A stretch of 64,000 nt of DNA. Source: Pelecanus crispus. Taxonomy: Eukaryota > Chordata > Aves > Pelecaniformes > Pelecanidae. The stretch is taken from contig NC_134654.1 in assembly GCF_030463565.1 (NCBI RefSeq), positions 17,314,202 through 17,378,201 on the forward strand. The letters run 5' to 3'. How positions within the stretch are numbered: the first letter of the stretch is position 1; each line of letters opens with the position of its first letter. The notes beneath the pieces were generated by a model. It was not told the DNA's origin and ran no database searches. It saw only the letters and a list, made by a program, of their open reading frames with translations. Positions 36,101 through 48,100 of the stretch are shown in pieces. The position numbers and the translations under genes were made by a program.

Positions 36101-39100
36101 ATAATACAATAGAGTCCGACTTTGTTTCTGTGCTGTGTGGTTCATTCAGAGGGATTACAGGCGCTTTTCAGCCTGTTACCACCTGGAGAGGCAAATACAA
36201 GGGAGCTCTGGTTCAAATAGGCTACCCACTGAGCAGACTTAGTTCTGCCAGAGCCAAAGTTGCAGAAGGTTAAAAATGATCCAGGCAGGATCCGGGCTGA
36301 ACAATTGCCCAGAGCATGGGGACGTGTTGGGCGCACGGGAACACTGGCCAGTGCTGCCGGGGTTTGTTAGCAAAGGGTTTGGAGTCATTGGTTGCAGACA
36401 GTCAAGGGGGTAGCTCGCTGCGGCGAGGCCCTGCGTGGGATGCAGGCATGAAACCAAGTTTAACACCCTTCTAAAGGAAACTCTAGCATTTTTTAAGGAA
36501 AAGAGAATTGCATAAGGAGTAAGGTTGAAGGTTGATAGGGCTGAGTTAAAGGCCTGTATGGTTGGGGGAAAAAACCCTCCACCTCTGTTTCCTGATGTGG
36601 GTATTATTAGGGCTGAAGGAATAAATGCTGGAGGGCATCAGGGTGTAGGGCCAGGTGTTACGGACTGTGTCTCTTCTCCATGCTGATGTGTCCCCAGGTG
36701 CAGTGTCTCTGTGTCTTACAAGGTGGGATGGAGTTGCCCCGAGCACCTTGGGGTGGGGGGAGCTCCATTCCTTGTGTTGCTGGAGCCAATGGAGAGCATC
36801 CCAAAGGGCCATCACAGGGTGGAAACTTGAAACCCCACCTCTCATAGACCAGCTGAGCATCCCAGACCCAGGGCCATCCTTCTCACCTCCAGCCATTCTG
36901 AAAGCAGTGGTTTTTCCATCCAGGTGGAGTCCCTGCGCTTCAGTTTGAACAATGTTTATTTGGGGCTGTTTCACCCAAAAGAATAAGCTTTTCACTTTAT
37001 TAAAAATGTGAGCTGAGTGTCAGTGAATAAGAAGGCTGTTTTCAAGCGTTTATTGCTGATGAAGCCTGACTAGAAGCATGCATCCAATGTCCTTCAGGCA
37101 ATATACTTGCAAAGTGCTTGCAGCTCTGCTGCCAAGGGCAAATGAGACGGGAAGCAGGGCAAGCAACACCATCTACCCCTGGGGCCGATGCTCCTTAGTC
37201 CTCAATCCCTTCAAAGAGCTCCCAAAGAAAATGGCCTATTTGGGGCAACGTCTATTGCTTGAGTCTCTTGTTGAGTGGGTGATGATGGAGAGCAGCTGCC
37301 TGCTGCCCTCATAGCTCTGCCTGCTCTGCTCACAGCGGAGAGAGGCTTATGCTCCCCTCCTTAGCCAGGGCTGCGCAGGCTGCACTTTCACAGTCCCTGG
37401 GGCATTTCTCCTGCCCACACACTGCTGGCCACAGCCGCACAGTGAATGGATCCAGGACTGGAACCAGTGATAAATGACCCAGCAGAAGTTTAAAAAAAAA
37501 AAGAGACCAAAATGTTGTTTCTCAGCTGGGACACTCTCCATGCAGCTGTCCAAACAGAAGGGAAAGGACCTGCCTGTGTCCATGCTGCTGCTGAAGAAAT
37601 ACCCTCCATCACCCAGGAGGACATCAAGGGCATGGGCAGGACTTCTGACTAGTCTCCAGCATACCATGGGGATACCCCATCCCCAGGACACTCAGGGTAT
37701 TCCAGCCCCTCTGCCTACAGTGCCAGCACTGTGCTGTGCCCACAGCAATCTGGTCCATCTGCAGGAGCAGCTCCTGGGATGAGCTGTGTGGCTGGAAAGA
37801 TCTGCTGCATGCCATCAATTTTAATCCAGGGAAAATTGTGCCCCAGAGACCAGCAGTTTGGAAGCCTGCCTGCCCAAGCAGCAGCCAGCAGTATCTGTGC
37901 TACAGCACTCCTAGCCATCCACCACTGGTCCCGGGCAGAAACATCCCTATCCCATCCTTGGAGAAGGGCTCTGAAGTTGCATTTCAAACATCATTTGAAA
38001 AACACAATTTTTATGTCTCCCCTTCACTGGCAAACACAGCTCAAAGGACCTTGCGTGTGCTGCCAGCTCCAGCACTGCTCGCCCAGCGTGCTGGTTGGAG
38101 GGAGGGGGGGAAGCATCCCAGGAAGGGCTGGACATGGGATGAGACTGAGCCATACCCAGAGCCCAGCTGATGGCACTAGTTCAGCTCTCACCCGCAGATG
38201 TCTCAGTGCAAGGCTGCAGTAGATACTCCAATTTCAGATTACAAGTGTCAGTTTAGTTTAGCTTGTCAACAAAAGCAATAAATAAATCCCTCTCACTTGC
38301 ACTCCCCAAAATGGTGCAGCTGGAATGAATCTGCTTTGCTGCTTTCAAAGGGAGTAGAAGGGTTTTCTCCCTCTCAGGGAACGTGCTTGGCCATAGGTGA
38401 AGAAGACTTGAGCTCCTGGGCGGGGAACATCAGAGAGAGACCTTTAGGCTGATTGTCCAAGCCTGGTTTTAAAAGAAGCAATGTTTGTCCTGGTGAAGAT
38501 AAGTTTGTTTCTCTGTTTGTGACTGGAGGATCCCAGGTCTTTCAGGTGAAAACACGTCTGTTTTCCAAGTGGAGTCAGCAACCATCCCAACTGTTGACTG
38601 CCAGGACCTCAGTCCAACACCCGGCATGGCAGCCAGAAAATGCTAAGGGCCAAATTCAAGCCCATAAGAACTTAAAAGAGCCTCAACCACTAACACAGGG
38701 CTGAGAGCCATGTCCTCTTTGCATCCCAGCCTCTCCTTGCCATACCACCCTTACGAGGCTGACATTTGCTCCTGATTGCTCCCTCTTCTCTGGGTCTGAC
38801 AGCAAGGTGATACTTTAGTGGGTGTCACGTGTTCATTTTCCTCATTTCAAGCCCAGAGTCCCTGTTTCTGTGGTTTTCGAAGACATTGTTTCCTAATGTA
38901 GGAACATCCCTTTAGGCCCTGAGCGTTCCCTGACATCAGTGCGAGTGCAGCACAGCCCATCGGTTTACAAACATCTGGGTTCCTAGGAAATGCTGCATAT
39001 TCCTGCTGGTACTCTGCTGTCTGTTATGTTTATTTCCTGCTGTGGGGACCAGGCTTCAGATCAGGGTTATTTCCAGGGCTGTGGTGAGCTTTGTGCCAGA

Positions 39101-41180
39101 GATACAAACCGTGGCAAACAAGTACTTAAAAGCCTTGTGTTAAGCAATGGGCAAACCACAGACACTTCAGAGGTTTGGCTTGGGAAACTGGCTACCCGAA
39201 GGAAAGCAAGAGAACTGATGTGCACAGGAGTGCCCCGAGCTGCTCTGGGGCTGGGTGTGGGGTGGGGATGGTTGTCCCGCTCAGCTCCAAGGCTGCAGCC
39301 AGTAGGGTGGTACCTGGCCCAGGTGGGACAGTGGTACCCATTACCCCTGGGGACATGGGTGGGTTTCGCCATGGAGATGGCTGGTGGTCCGCATAGCAGC
39401 TGGCCCAGAAACTCAGCCAAAAAAACTTGTGTGGGAGGAATTTTGCACATCAGCCCCTGCTGCAGTCAGGCTTTTTGGAGCTAGTATGTGTCTGTGTCTC
39501 CCTAAGACCTCCAGGTTTGCTTTGGGGCAAGCAAAGGCAGAGGCAGGGGTTTGCTTCAGGCAGCTCTAGCTCATCTGACTGGGGTGGAAAGGGTGGGTCT
39601 CAGGCAGTCATCTCTGGTCTGGAGGGATCTCCCATCCCAGGGTGTAGCTGTGCAGCCCCGCATGCCTGGGGATGGGAGCCGAGAGTGGGCGAGCGCCTGC
39701 AGCTTGGGCCAAGCTGGGAACTGCAAAAGCTTTTCTGTCCGGAGGTGGGCTTGAGCTCAAGCTTGTTTCCTTTTTCTTGCCAAAGCATCTGCTGTCCTGC
39801 ACACTTCCCTTCCCCCCTTCTCTCTAGGATTTCAGGCCACAGAAATGTTTTATCTGATTCCCCACCCCAGAACTCCCTTTGGTTTGATTGTCTGTGGCTT
39901 GATTTCCCTCCTCTGGTTGTCTTGAGGTGACCTTGGCTTTGCAGTGCCCTTTCACAGCAGAAAAAAAAAAAAAATGCTGCATTTAAAAAATGCCCAGATG
40001 GGTATTTCCAATGACCTAACAGGAAAATCAGTGGTTTTTTACAGCTCAAACACCATGACTTTGTGAGCAGCTCCAGCTGGTCCCAAGCTGCTTTAATCAA
40101 TCGATAATTTGTTTGGCTGGAAAATGACCCCTCAATAGGTTGGGATCCTGCAGTCTCAGGGCCTGTAGGCCTGGGTCCTGTGACAATTGCTGTGGTCCAG
40201 CCATGCAGGACTGCAAATCTGAAAATCAGGCTGTAACAGCTGTGAATGTGCGATGTGAGGTGAGGAGCCTGTTAACCAGGAGCACTCACGAGGCTGCTGG
40301 GGCTGAGCAGATCTGGCTGCTTCAGGGCCATGGCAGATTTTTTACCTAGCCAAGAGCAGGACCAGATATGCCACCATGGGAGGTGGCTGTGAGATGCATC
40401 ATCTCACCCATCATCAGCCAGCTAGTGCTGTGATGGCCACATATCCATTACACAGTGCTTTCTGTTGAAGTCAGGGATGGAAATGGAAGGTGACCCCAAA
40501 ATGCCCACTTCCCAGGTCAGACCTGGGAAGGTCTGTGTCTGCACTAGTACATTAAAACTCTGTCATCATGTAGCCTTGAGCTGCAGGTGGCATAGCTTTC
40601 TGCATGGTGGGGGACACATCCACCCTCGGGGGTGGTACTGGAGGGCTTCAGGCTCCCCTTCCCTTTGTTCCCCACCATAAACTCTCCTTGATCTCCATGG
40701 TTCATGAGCAAGACATCTGGGAGGTCTCCCCTCCTGCTCATGCCACGTATAGCTGTCTCAGGCCACGAGGAACCCATCACCCACACCAGAAATGCTCCTT
40801 TCCCAAACCGCTCACAGGGGCTTCGGGACAAAGAACAAGCAGGGATATCCTCATGGATGGGGACTTTGGGGGAAGAGGGAGCAGCTGAAGTTAGAAATGC
40901 CAGAGAAATCACTGGCACAGCAGCACCATGGCCCCAGCGCTTGAGGTCCAGTCCCGAGGTGCTAGGCATCCTCAGCCCCCAGCAAAGCCAAGGCAGTTCC
41001 CATCTGCCAGGATCAGGCCCTTCACTAACTGTGTGTTGTTATGGAAAGCCTCTTGCCAGGCCCTGTGAAGTCATTCAGACTCATTTTGTGGCCATGCTGG
41101 AATGCACTAACCAGGAGTTGTTTTGAGGTCAGAAAGGAATAAGTCTTTTTCAGACAATTGATGTTATTAAGAACATCCAT
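30138..41180. other. Unique intronic sequence, no gene recognised
   Basis: About 11 kb of single-copy sequence. AT-rich CNE-like patches occur at 31600-31900, 33200-33370 and 38860-39010; the last has TTCCTAGGAA, a perfect 10-bp palindrome, at 38980-38989. Homopolymers: A11 at 37492-37502 and A14 at 39961-39974. The longest open frame, 33331-33888 (+), is 185 codons and resembles nothing I know. No transposon has clear ends. Confidence 0.45.
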
Positions 41181-41213
41181 GGGAGGGAGGGGGGAGGAGG
41201 GGGGGGAGGGAGG
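41181..41213 (+). repeat. G-rich tract with G-quadruplex potential
   Basis: GGGAGGGAGGGGGGAGGAGG continues into a G8 run and GGGAGG. More than four runs of three or more G lie within 33 bases on the sense strand, so the pre-mRNA could fold a G-quadruplex. Confidence 0.75.
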
Positions 41214-44200
41214 TCCTCTTTCCTGTTTGGGAAATAGTTTCTCACTGCATCCATCAAGCAAAAGAACTCTGTATGAAAAATTAATTTAAAAAAAGTTTCT
41301 GGGGCACACGCGCTGAAAATGAACCACAGCAGGATCAGAGGTTTGGCTCAGAGTAACGTCCAAGACACAAAAGCAGAGGCCAGACTAAAATACAGGACTC
41401 CTCGCTCCCAGCCCGTTGCTGTAACTGGAGGAAATGCAGTTTCCTTAAAAGAAATGCAATCTCCTCTCTCCAACACTTGGGCAAAATTCATGAACTTCAG
41501 CGGAAGCCCAGAGCAGGTCTCCCACGGAGACAGACTTGGTCTAAATCTAGTGCAGCAGTTGGGACTGCAGCAAAGTGGGGATGACTTCAAAAAAGGAAGA
41601 AAAAAAAGCCCCAAGATGAAGGGATTAGGCCTGTCACCCTGCTTTCCACATCGTTAATCTTCCAGCCCAGGGCAAGCAACTTTTCCAACCCCATCCCGCA
41701 GCAGTAAGTTGTCACCCCAGGTGTGACCTGAGAAGCAGCCACATCATGTGGCACCGTCACACTGCAGCCACCCTCTTGCCATGAGAGCTAAGCCTGGCTC
41801 TCTGCACCATTAGCATGACGTGGTCCCTGGCACGGGGCTGGACTGGACCAGCTTTGCCCGAGTTTCCAGCCACAGTGCAGGGTCATATATCCAGATACCC
41901 CTCCCATAGGCCACTTGCGATGAACAGGAGGGAGGACAGTCTGGACATGAGCTGAGAAGTGTCCCTGACAGGTTAGATTTGAGGTACAGGCATAACAACA
42001 GGGTATTTTGGGATGGGAATATGTTCATGGCTGGGTCAGTTCCTGCCTGTGCCCAGGTTGCCTCATGTCCATGTAAGCACCCAGTCATGCCCCCTCCTTG
42101 CCGTCACTGCAGGGATGGTCATGGACCAGGCTCAGGTCCAGGACAAAATGAAGCCTTCTCTCGAGCTGGTGGAATGGGCAATTTTAGGGCCAAAGTGGCC
42201 CATCCTTTGGCTCGAGTGGCACAAGCCCATCTCAGAGCATCCTCTTCACCACTGCCAGTGTTGCCACTCTGCCCCACGATTTCATGGGGATGTCTACACA
42301 TCTACAGCCCTCCTTTGAAATAATCCAGATCTGCAGACTGTGCCAGGGGCACTCTGAGCTGTGAAGCTAATTGCCCATGATAAGCTAATTAAAGGGTTCT
42401 GATAAAATCTGCCTGACAGGCACGGGAGCATGTGGTGGCCCCGGTCTCCCCCAGGGCAAGGGAGAAGGCCGCTGCTGGGACACTGGGGGCTCCATTAGAC
42501 ACCCTGCACTCACCCCCCTTCTCCTCCCCTGCCCTCAAGAGGTTGTCAACACCTTTGCTTGGGCCTGGGCTGTCTCGTTGTCATTGCTCAGTCCCTTCTC
42601 TGCCCTGGGGTGTTTTTTGGCAGTGACCCTGGGGCTGTGGACGTGAGCGCTGGATGCTGGCAGGGGCTTCATAGTGACAGCCCAGTGGAGAGCAGAGAGC
42701 TTGGAAAATGCAGGTGATGTGGCATTAAGAAAGTGAAGACCCCAGTATCCTCCTCCCTCCCCCAGGGAACCCACTGTCGGGCACGTCCATTCCTCAAGTC
42801 TTGACTAAAATGAAAAGCCGAGAGTTTCCATGGCTGAAAACAGCCTTTGCTGCCCTGAAGGATGTGCAACTTTATGTGTTCAGACATTCGTGTCAAGCTC
42901 TTCTCCAAAGACCTGCCCAGTTGCCATGAATGCTGTCACATCCAGGGATTAACCATCCTCTTCAAACAGTTCTGGTCTTTCCTGCCCCCCCTGCCTGGGT
43001 GAAGGGAGCAGTGAGGGCCAGGCTGGCCAAGGCAGTGTCCTAGGGCTGTGGCAGGCATAGGAAGTTCACCCCAGCAGAAAAGCTGGGAAATCCTGGTGTT
43101 TGACTACTTTGATCTGTATTAAATCCCTCAGAGAGAAACAGAAAAACAGTTCCAGGAAGGCTGGGGCTGTATGTTTTGACTTTATGCCATCAAAGTTTGC
43201 CCTAAAGGACCCTTAAAAGCATGCAGGTAGCCACAGGCTCTGGGCTGGGCAGTGAAGCGCTGCTGCATTTCCAGGTGCATCATCCTTGCCTGAGGGGGCT
43301 GTAGGGTCAGATTTGATGACTTTGCTTCAGGATTGAGTATATGTCTGCCTGCTTCACCCTTGGTGTTGCTGAATCAGTGGGATCACTCCCAGCCCCACAC
43401 CACTTCAGGGCTGGGCTGAGATGGGCAGAGTCGGGAGCTGAGCATCCTTCATGAGGTGTCCTCTGGTGCTGGCAGAGTGTGTCCATACCCACCCATTCCC
43501 CTTGTCCTGTACCACCAAGCATTTTTGCCATCCGTGCCCTCAGGACTATGCTCAAGCACTGGCTTAAGGTAGAGGAGACTTGGTTTGAAGTCCCTGCCCT
43601 ACATTGCCCAATAGGTCCCATGACACCAAAGATACCTGTATTTCCAGCTCATCAATTCTTTCTTTAAGGAGCCTAACACCTCTACCATCCCACACTATAA
43701 CCTTTCGCTACCCTGGTTTTGACATTTATAAAAGCAGATAACAGCTGCTTGTGAAGATGAGCACATGCAGACCATGAGGCTCCTTGAAATGTTGGCATCT
43801 AAGAAGCACCAGGGCTGCTGAATGATCAGGTAATAGCCCATCACTTACAGCAGCCCAGACCCATCTCTGGGGTGAGCTTGCAGTCAGTGCAGACAATACT
43901 ATTCAGCTACAAAGCAGGCAAAAGGAAAAATAACATATCCCATGGCAATCAGAGGCAAAGTGAGAAGGTGAAATACTATGTTCCAGATGGACATGTGTGT
44001 GGGACACCCGAGCTGACAGCTCTTCCTTTGCAGAGGGTGGAATATGACCTTTTAATGTTCACAGGTGCTGGAGTCTTGATGTTAAACATTGCAGGACAGT
44101 GCAGGACGGTCCCGTTCACGTGCGGGATGGCAGCGCTGCCTTCTGCAGAGACCTCCGCAGCAGGCAGAGGATGCTGTGCTCATCCATGTCAGCTGCCTGC

Positions 44201-44279
44201 CCTCCCTGACCTGCTCGAGCCAAGGCAGCAATCAACATTTTTGCCCAGAGCCTGTTACAGAAAACCATTAACAGTAGCA
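41214..44279. other. Unique intronic sequence, one CNE-like patch
   Basis: At 42361-42420 there are two copies of GCTAATT (42366-42372, 42384-42390) and two of TGATAA within 60 bases. Otherwise the region is featureless single-copy sequence. Confidence 0.45.
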
Positions 44280-44700
44280 CTGCTCCCCTGATAAGGTGGG
44301 ATAAGCCTGTCAGCTTTTGATAAAACCCCAATCTCCAGGAAAACAAAATACACCAGTGCCTTGCAGGGGAGTCCTGGGACTGCCCAGCCTGGCCAGGGAG
44401 CACCGAGCAGAATGCCGCCATCCCGCAGTGGTGGGGGGAGCAGGGCAGACAAGCTTGTCCCAACACCTCCGTGAAATACTTTCATGTCCTTGCCGATGAT
44501 AACGCTGATTGGGAGGTCAGGCACATAAGCTGGAGTTCTCCTTCTTTCTCAGATCCCCCGATAACGTCCCAGTGATAAGATAGCTCTGTTTACCCAGGCT
44601 CAGCCACAGCCACAAAGGAGAGCTTTGTCCACGGCCCCAAAGGTGTGAATATCGCAGAGCAAACACAGGCGTCCTCGGCTCTTCACACCTGCGTGGCGTT
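44280..44700. promoter_or_regulatory. Candidate enhancer: GATA cluster, SOX pair, T-box pair
   Basis: GATAA cores occur at 44290, 44300, 44319, 44498, 44560 and 44574, with GATAG at 44579. A forkhead site, TGTTTAC, lies at 44587-44593. An inverted SOX pair, ACAAAG-GAGAG-CTTTGT, occupies 44612-44628. A perfect 9-bp inverted T-box pair, AGGTGTGAA (44641-44649) and TTCACACCT (44682-44690), encloses CAAACAC, and an E-box CACCTG overlaps its end. The block is single-copy and has no coding signal. Clustering of paired developmental-factor sites suggests an enhancer, probably of NTN1; this is inference. Confidence 0.42.
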
Positions 44701-45015
44701 TCAGAAGCCAGCCTGGAGCCAGTACGGAGTCCAGGTTAATGTGGGATAGGTGGTGGATGCTTGCCCCACCAACTGCTGGGACTCATGTTCGGGACTGTGT
44801 GGTTGCAGCATTAGCTCAGGTTTTGGAAGACTTGAAAGCAGAATTAAAATACATCTCTGTTGAGGTTTCCCAGCTAGAGTTGAATTTTTTTAACTCATCT
44901 AACACCTTTCTTCAGACCCACAGACAATTCTGGCTCCTGTTACCCAGAGCTCTCAGCCTTTCCCACAACAAAACCCTCCCAGGGTTCCTCTGAGGCACGT
45001 GCCCACTTCCAGGAA

Positions 45016-45100
45016 GGGAAACTGAGGCACGTCGGTGTTAGGCGGCTTGGCCAGGATTGCACTGGGCTCAGCAGCAGAGCCATGGCAGGACATTCCCTGC
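45016..45100 (-). mobile_element. MIR SINE fossil
   Basis: On the + strand GGGAAACTGAGGCAC, then GTTAGGCGGCTTGGCCAGGA, TGCAC and CAGCAGCAGAGCC follow in the order and spacing of the reverse complement of MIR. This is the best preserved of the MIR-like pieces in the window. Confidence 0.72.
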
Positions 45101-48100
45101 CTCTGGTGGAGTTGGTTCGTGTGCCAGAGTGCAGGGAAGGGGCTGGTGCAGCTGTGTTTGTCACCAACTGTGACGGTGCAGGGAAGTGCGTGCCCATGCA
45201 CTGGCAGAAAGTGTCTTGGGAGAGGCAGTGGTGGACAGGACTGGGCTTGGAATAGGGGAGAGCTGACTCTGCTGGTTGCCTTGGCATCAACAGCTATGGA
45301 CTTTTGGGGTGTTTGTAGAGCAGGAACAAGGGCAGAGCAGAGGGAACAAACACATGTGCCAGTGATTGGCTTCCCACCTTCCTCCAGCTATGCATGGAGA
45401 GATGGATGGCCCCTGTTTTCATAGTCACTGTAGGATTGATTGAATGGGGATTAATTTGCAGCAATCTACTACATTTTATTAGCATAACAGGGAGGTGATA
45501 TGTTGGTGCCTAGCCCCACGCTCTTGGAATGATGTTTCCCATGTACACACCTGTCTCGGCAGAGCACTTCACAGATTTCCAGCAGCTCAGGCCCTTTTCA
45601 GGGTTGTTTGCTGGTGAACTGAACCAGCCCAAAGTGATTAGGCAACATCATTGCCAGAGAAACAGAGAGAGACCCACCATGCAGGGAAGATCAAGACTTA
45701 TTTTGGGCCAGTGGTGTTTGATGTCTGCTTTTGAAGACACTGGTTCTTCGCTGCACAACAGCTGATGCAAGAAACCAGTGCTATGAAGCACTCATCTATT
45801 TTGAAATGCATTAATTGATATAACAGGGTTGGAAAATATTTTCAAAAAATGGGTGACTCTCAATCTCATCTCCAGCAGCTTAGAGTGGCTCAGGGCTTTG
45901 GTCTCTTATCTGGATCTGTGTGTCCTTTTCGACACAGCCAGGGCTTTGCAGTTGGGGATGGCATGGGCAGAGATGAGCTTTTCTGCCCCTCCTGGTCTGG
46001 CCTGTGGGCTGGGAAGGACCACTGTGCTGGGGAGCATCTCCTCACCAGAGAAAGAGCCACTGAGCAAAAGTGGCCGAGTCCGGGAGCGGGGACAGCCTGC
46101 ATGGCCAGCCTCTCCGCAGCAGCACAGGCACTCGGCCCCACTCCACCGGGTGGAAACAAATGCGCTGAGCTGCCAACTGCTCCCCTGAGCCAGCTCAGCC
46201 TCGGAGAGAAACCAAAACCCTTCCCGAGAGCCGTCATCTGTCAAGCTTGTGTTACTTTCTGGCACATCAAGTGGCCAAGCTGAGGTTTGTAATTCATGGG
46301 GAAGGGGAGGAGGCTGCAGTGAGCGCTCCCGAAGCCATCCATCCCATACTCCATCTCCCAGAACGAAGCAGGGGCTGGAGCAGCATCTGCAGGCACAGGC
46401 AGGACCATCTTCCACACAACCCCACAATGTGGGACAAAATGGAGGGGACCATCCCCTTGGAGAGTCCCTCTCCCTGGGGCTTTTGTCCATGCTGTAACAC
46501 AGCAGCGCCGTGGGTCACTCGTGGGAGTTGCCTGCAGGGTAGCATCCTTTCCTGGCTCCGAGAAGGATGCTGTCTTCTGGGCAGGAGTCCCCTTTTCCTT
46601 GCTGGCACAGGGGTCCAGGGGTCCAGGGGGGTGTAAATACACAGATACAGCCACTGGCACTGCCTGGGGTGACAAGGCGATGCGATCCTGGCAGAGAGGA
46701 GGGAAGGCAGCATCAAACCAATGGCCAGGGAAGGACAAAAGGGTCACTCAAAGGAGAAAGCCGTGCCAAGTCAGCCTCCAAAGGGAAGTCCTGCGACAGC
46801 TGGTCTTCGGAAAGGTGTTTCTGGTACAGCAGCACAGGGACCCAGACTCCGTGTCACCTTGGAGGAGATGCCGCTGGGTTTGGGGGGAGATGACCGGCCA
46901 CAGGTTATACACGGCTTCACGACAGGCTCTGGCAACAGCCCGTAGCTCTCAGCCGCAGGGTCCCTCCAGTAGCGGGTCTGGCTGGGGCCGGTTTAACAAT
47001 TCCCCTGGCCCTGCTCCAGACAAGATTGGGAAATGATCTAGGGTTAAAAAAACACAACACTTTCCTGAGCACGCTTTGTTTGTTTTTAAACTAGAGCCCA
47101 GCATAGCCCGACCTCACAGGCGGTTGAATTAGCACAACTGGAGAGGCAGTGACTGGGCACATGAGTGGCATCATTTTAAGCTGGGTCTGCCCTGGAGGAA
47201 TCACAGTCTGAGCTAGTTTAAAACAGCTTTGCATTGCTTTCTCCCCTCAGCTGTCGGGGAACCAGGGCCAAGTTTCCTGGCTCCTTGGGGCAGTGATGGA
47301 AGCAGAGCTAAGGCTGTTTGTATCCCTGGTCCTTTTAGGCTGAGCAGTTTTAATAGAGATTTTAAAATCTTTTGACTCTTTTGCTGAGTTGGTTGCATTA
47401 TCAGGCCTTTTGCATTTTGAGTAGCCTTTGCTCTAAACGTGCAAATTCTTTCAATATCTGTTTGTGCTGACATTAACCCTCAAGTGGCTGGTATACTCCT
47501 GCATCAGAAATGTAGGAAAACTTACAGGAAAATGTCTTGGGCTGGGGCAGTGATGGTCTATGCACTGGGTGTACTGGCTCCCGCCCCTTGGTCTGGGCTG
47601 GAGCATCACTTTGAGGTTTGCAGTGCTCAGATGTCCGTCACCATGTGCCATCCTTTTGAGCTGTAGGGCTCTGATTTTACAGAAACACGAAGCATTCATG
47701 AGACCAAGCACTTGGGGACTGGGCTGCTGATTTTCGCACCTTGAAAAGCATCTGCTCAGCCTGCGGCAGTTCATAACTGCCCATTGAGGTTAGCAGACTG
47801 GACAGGTAGGAGGTAAGCACCATGGCATGGGGTTAGAGAGAGGAGAAAGGTCTTCTTGCAAAGTACCACAACCCCCGCAGCAGTAGGAGGAAAGCTGCTG
47901 CCGAGAGCTGTACCAGATAAGAGGAAAACACAAGGCCAGAGCCTAAGTGGATAAATTGTTCCCAAGTGAATTCACCTCGGACTCTAAATAAACATCAACA
48001 CTTGATGAGCACCTCAGAGCTTGTCTCCAGTGGGCAAAACAGGGGCTGGTGGCTGTATGCTTTCTCTGATAACCCGTAGGTTGTCGGGTGAGCTCTCCTG

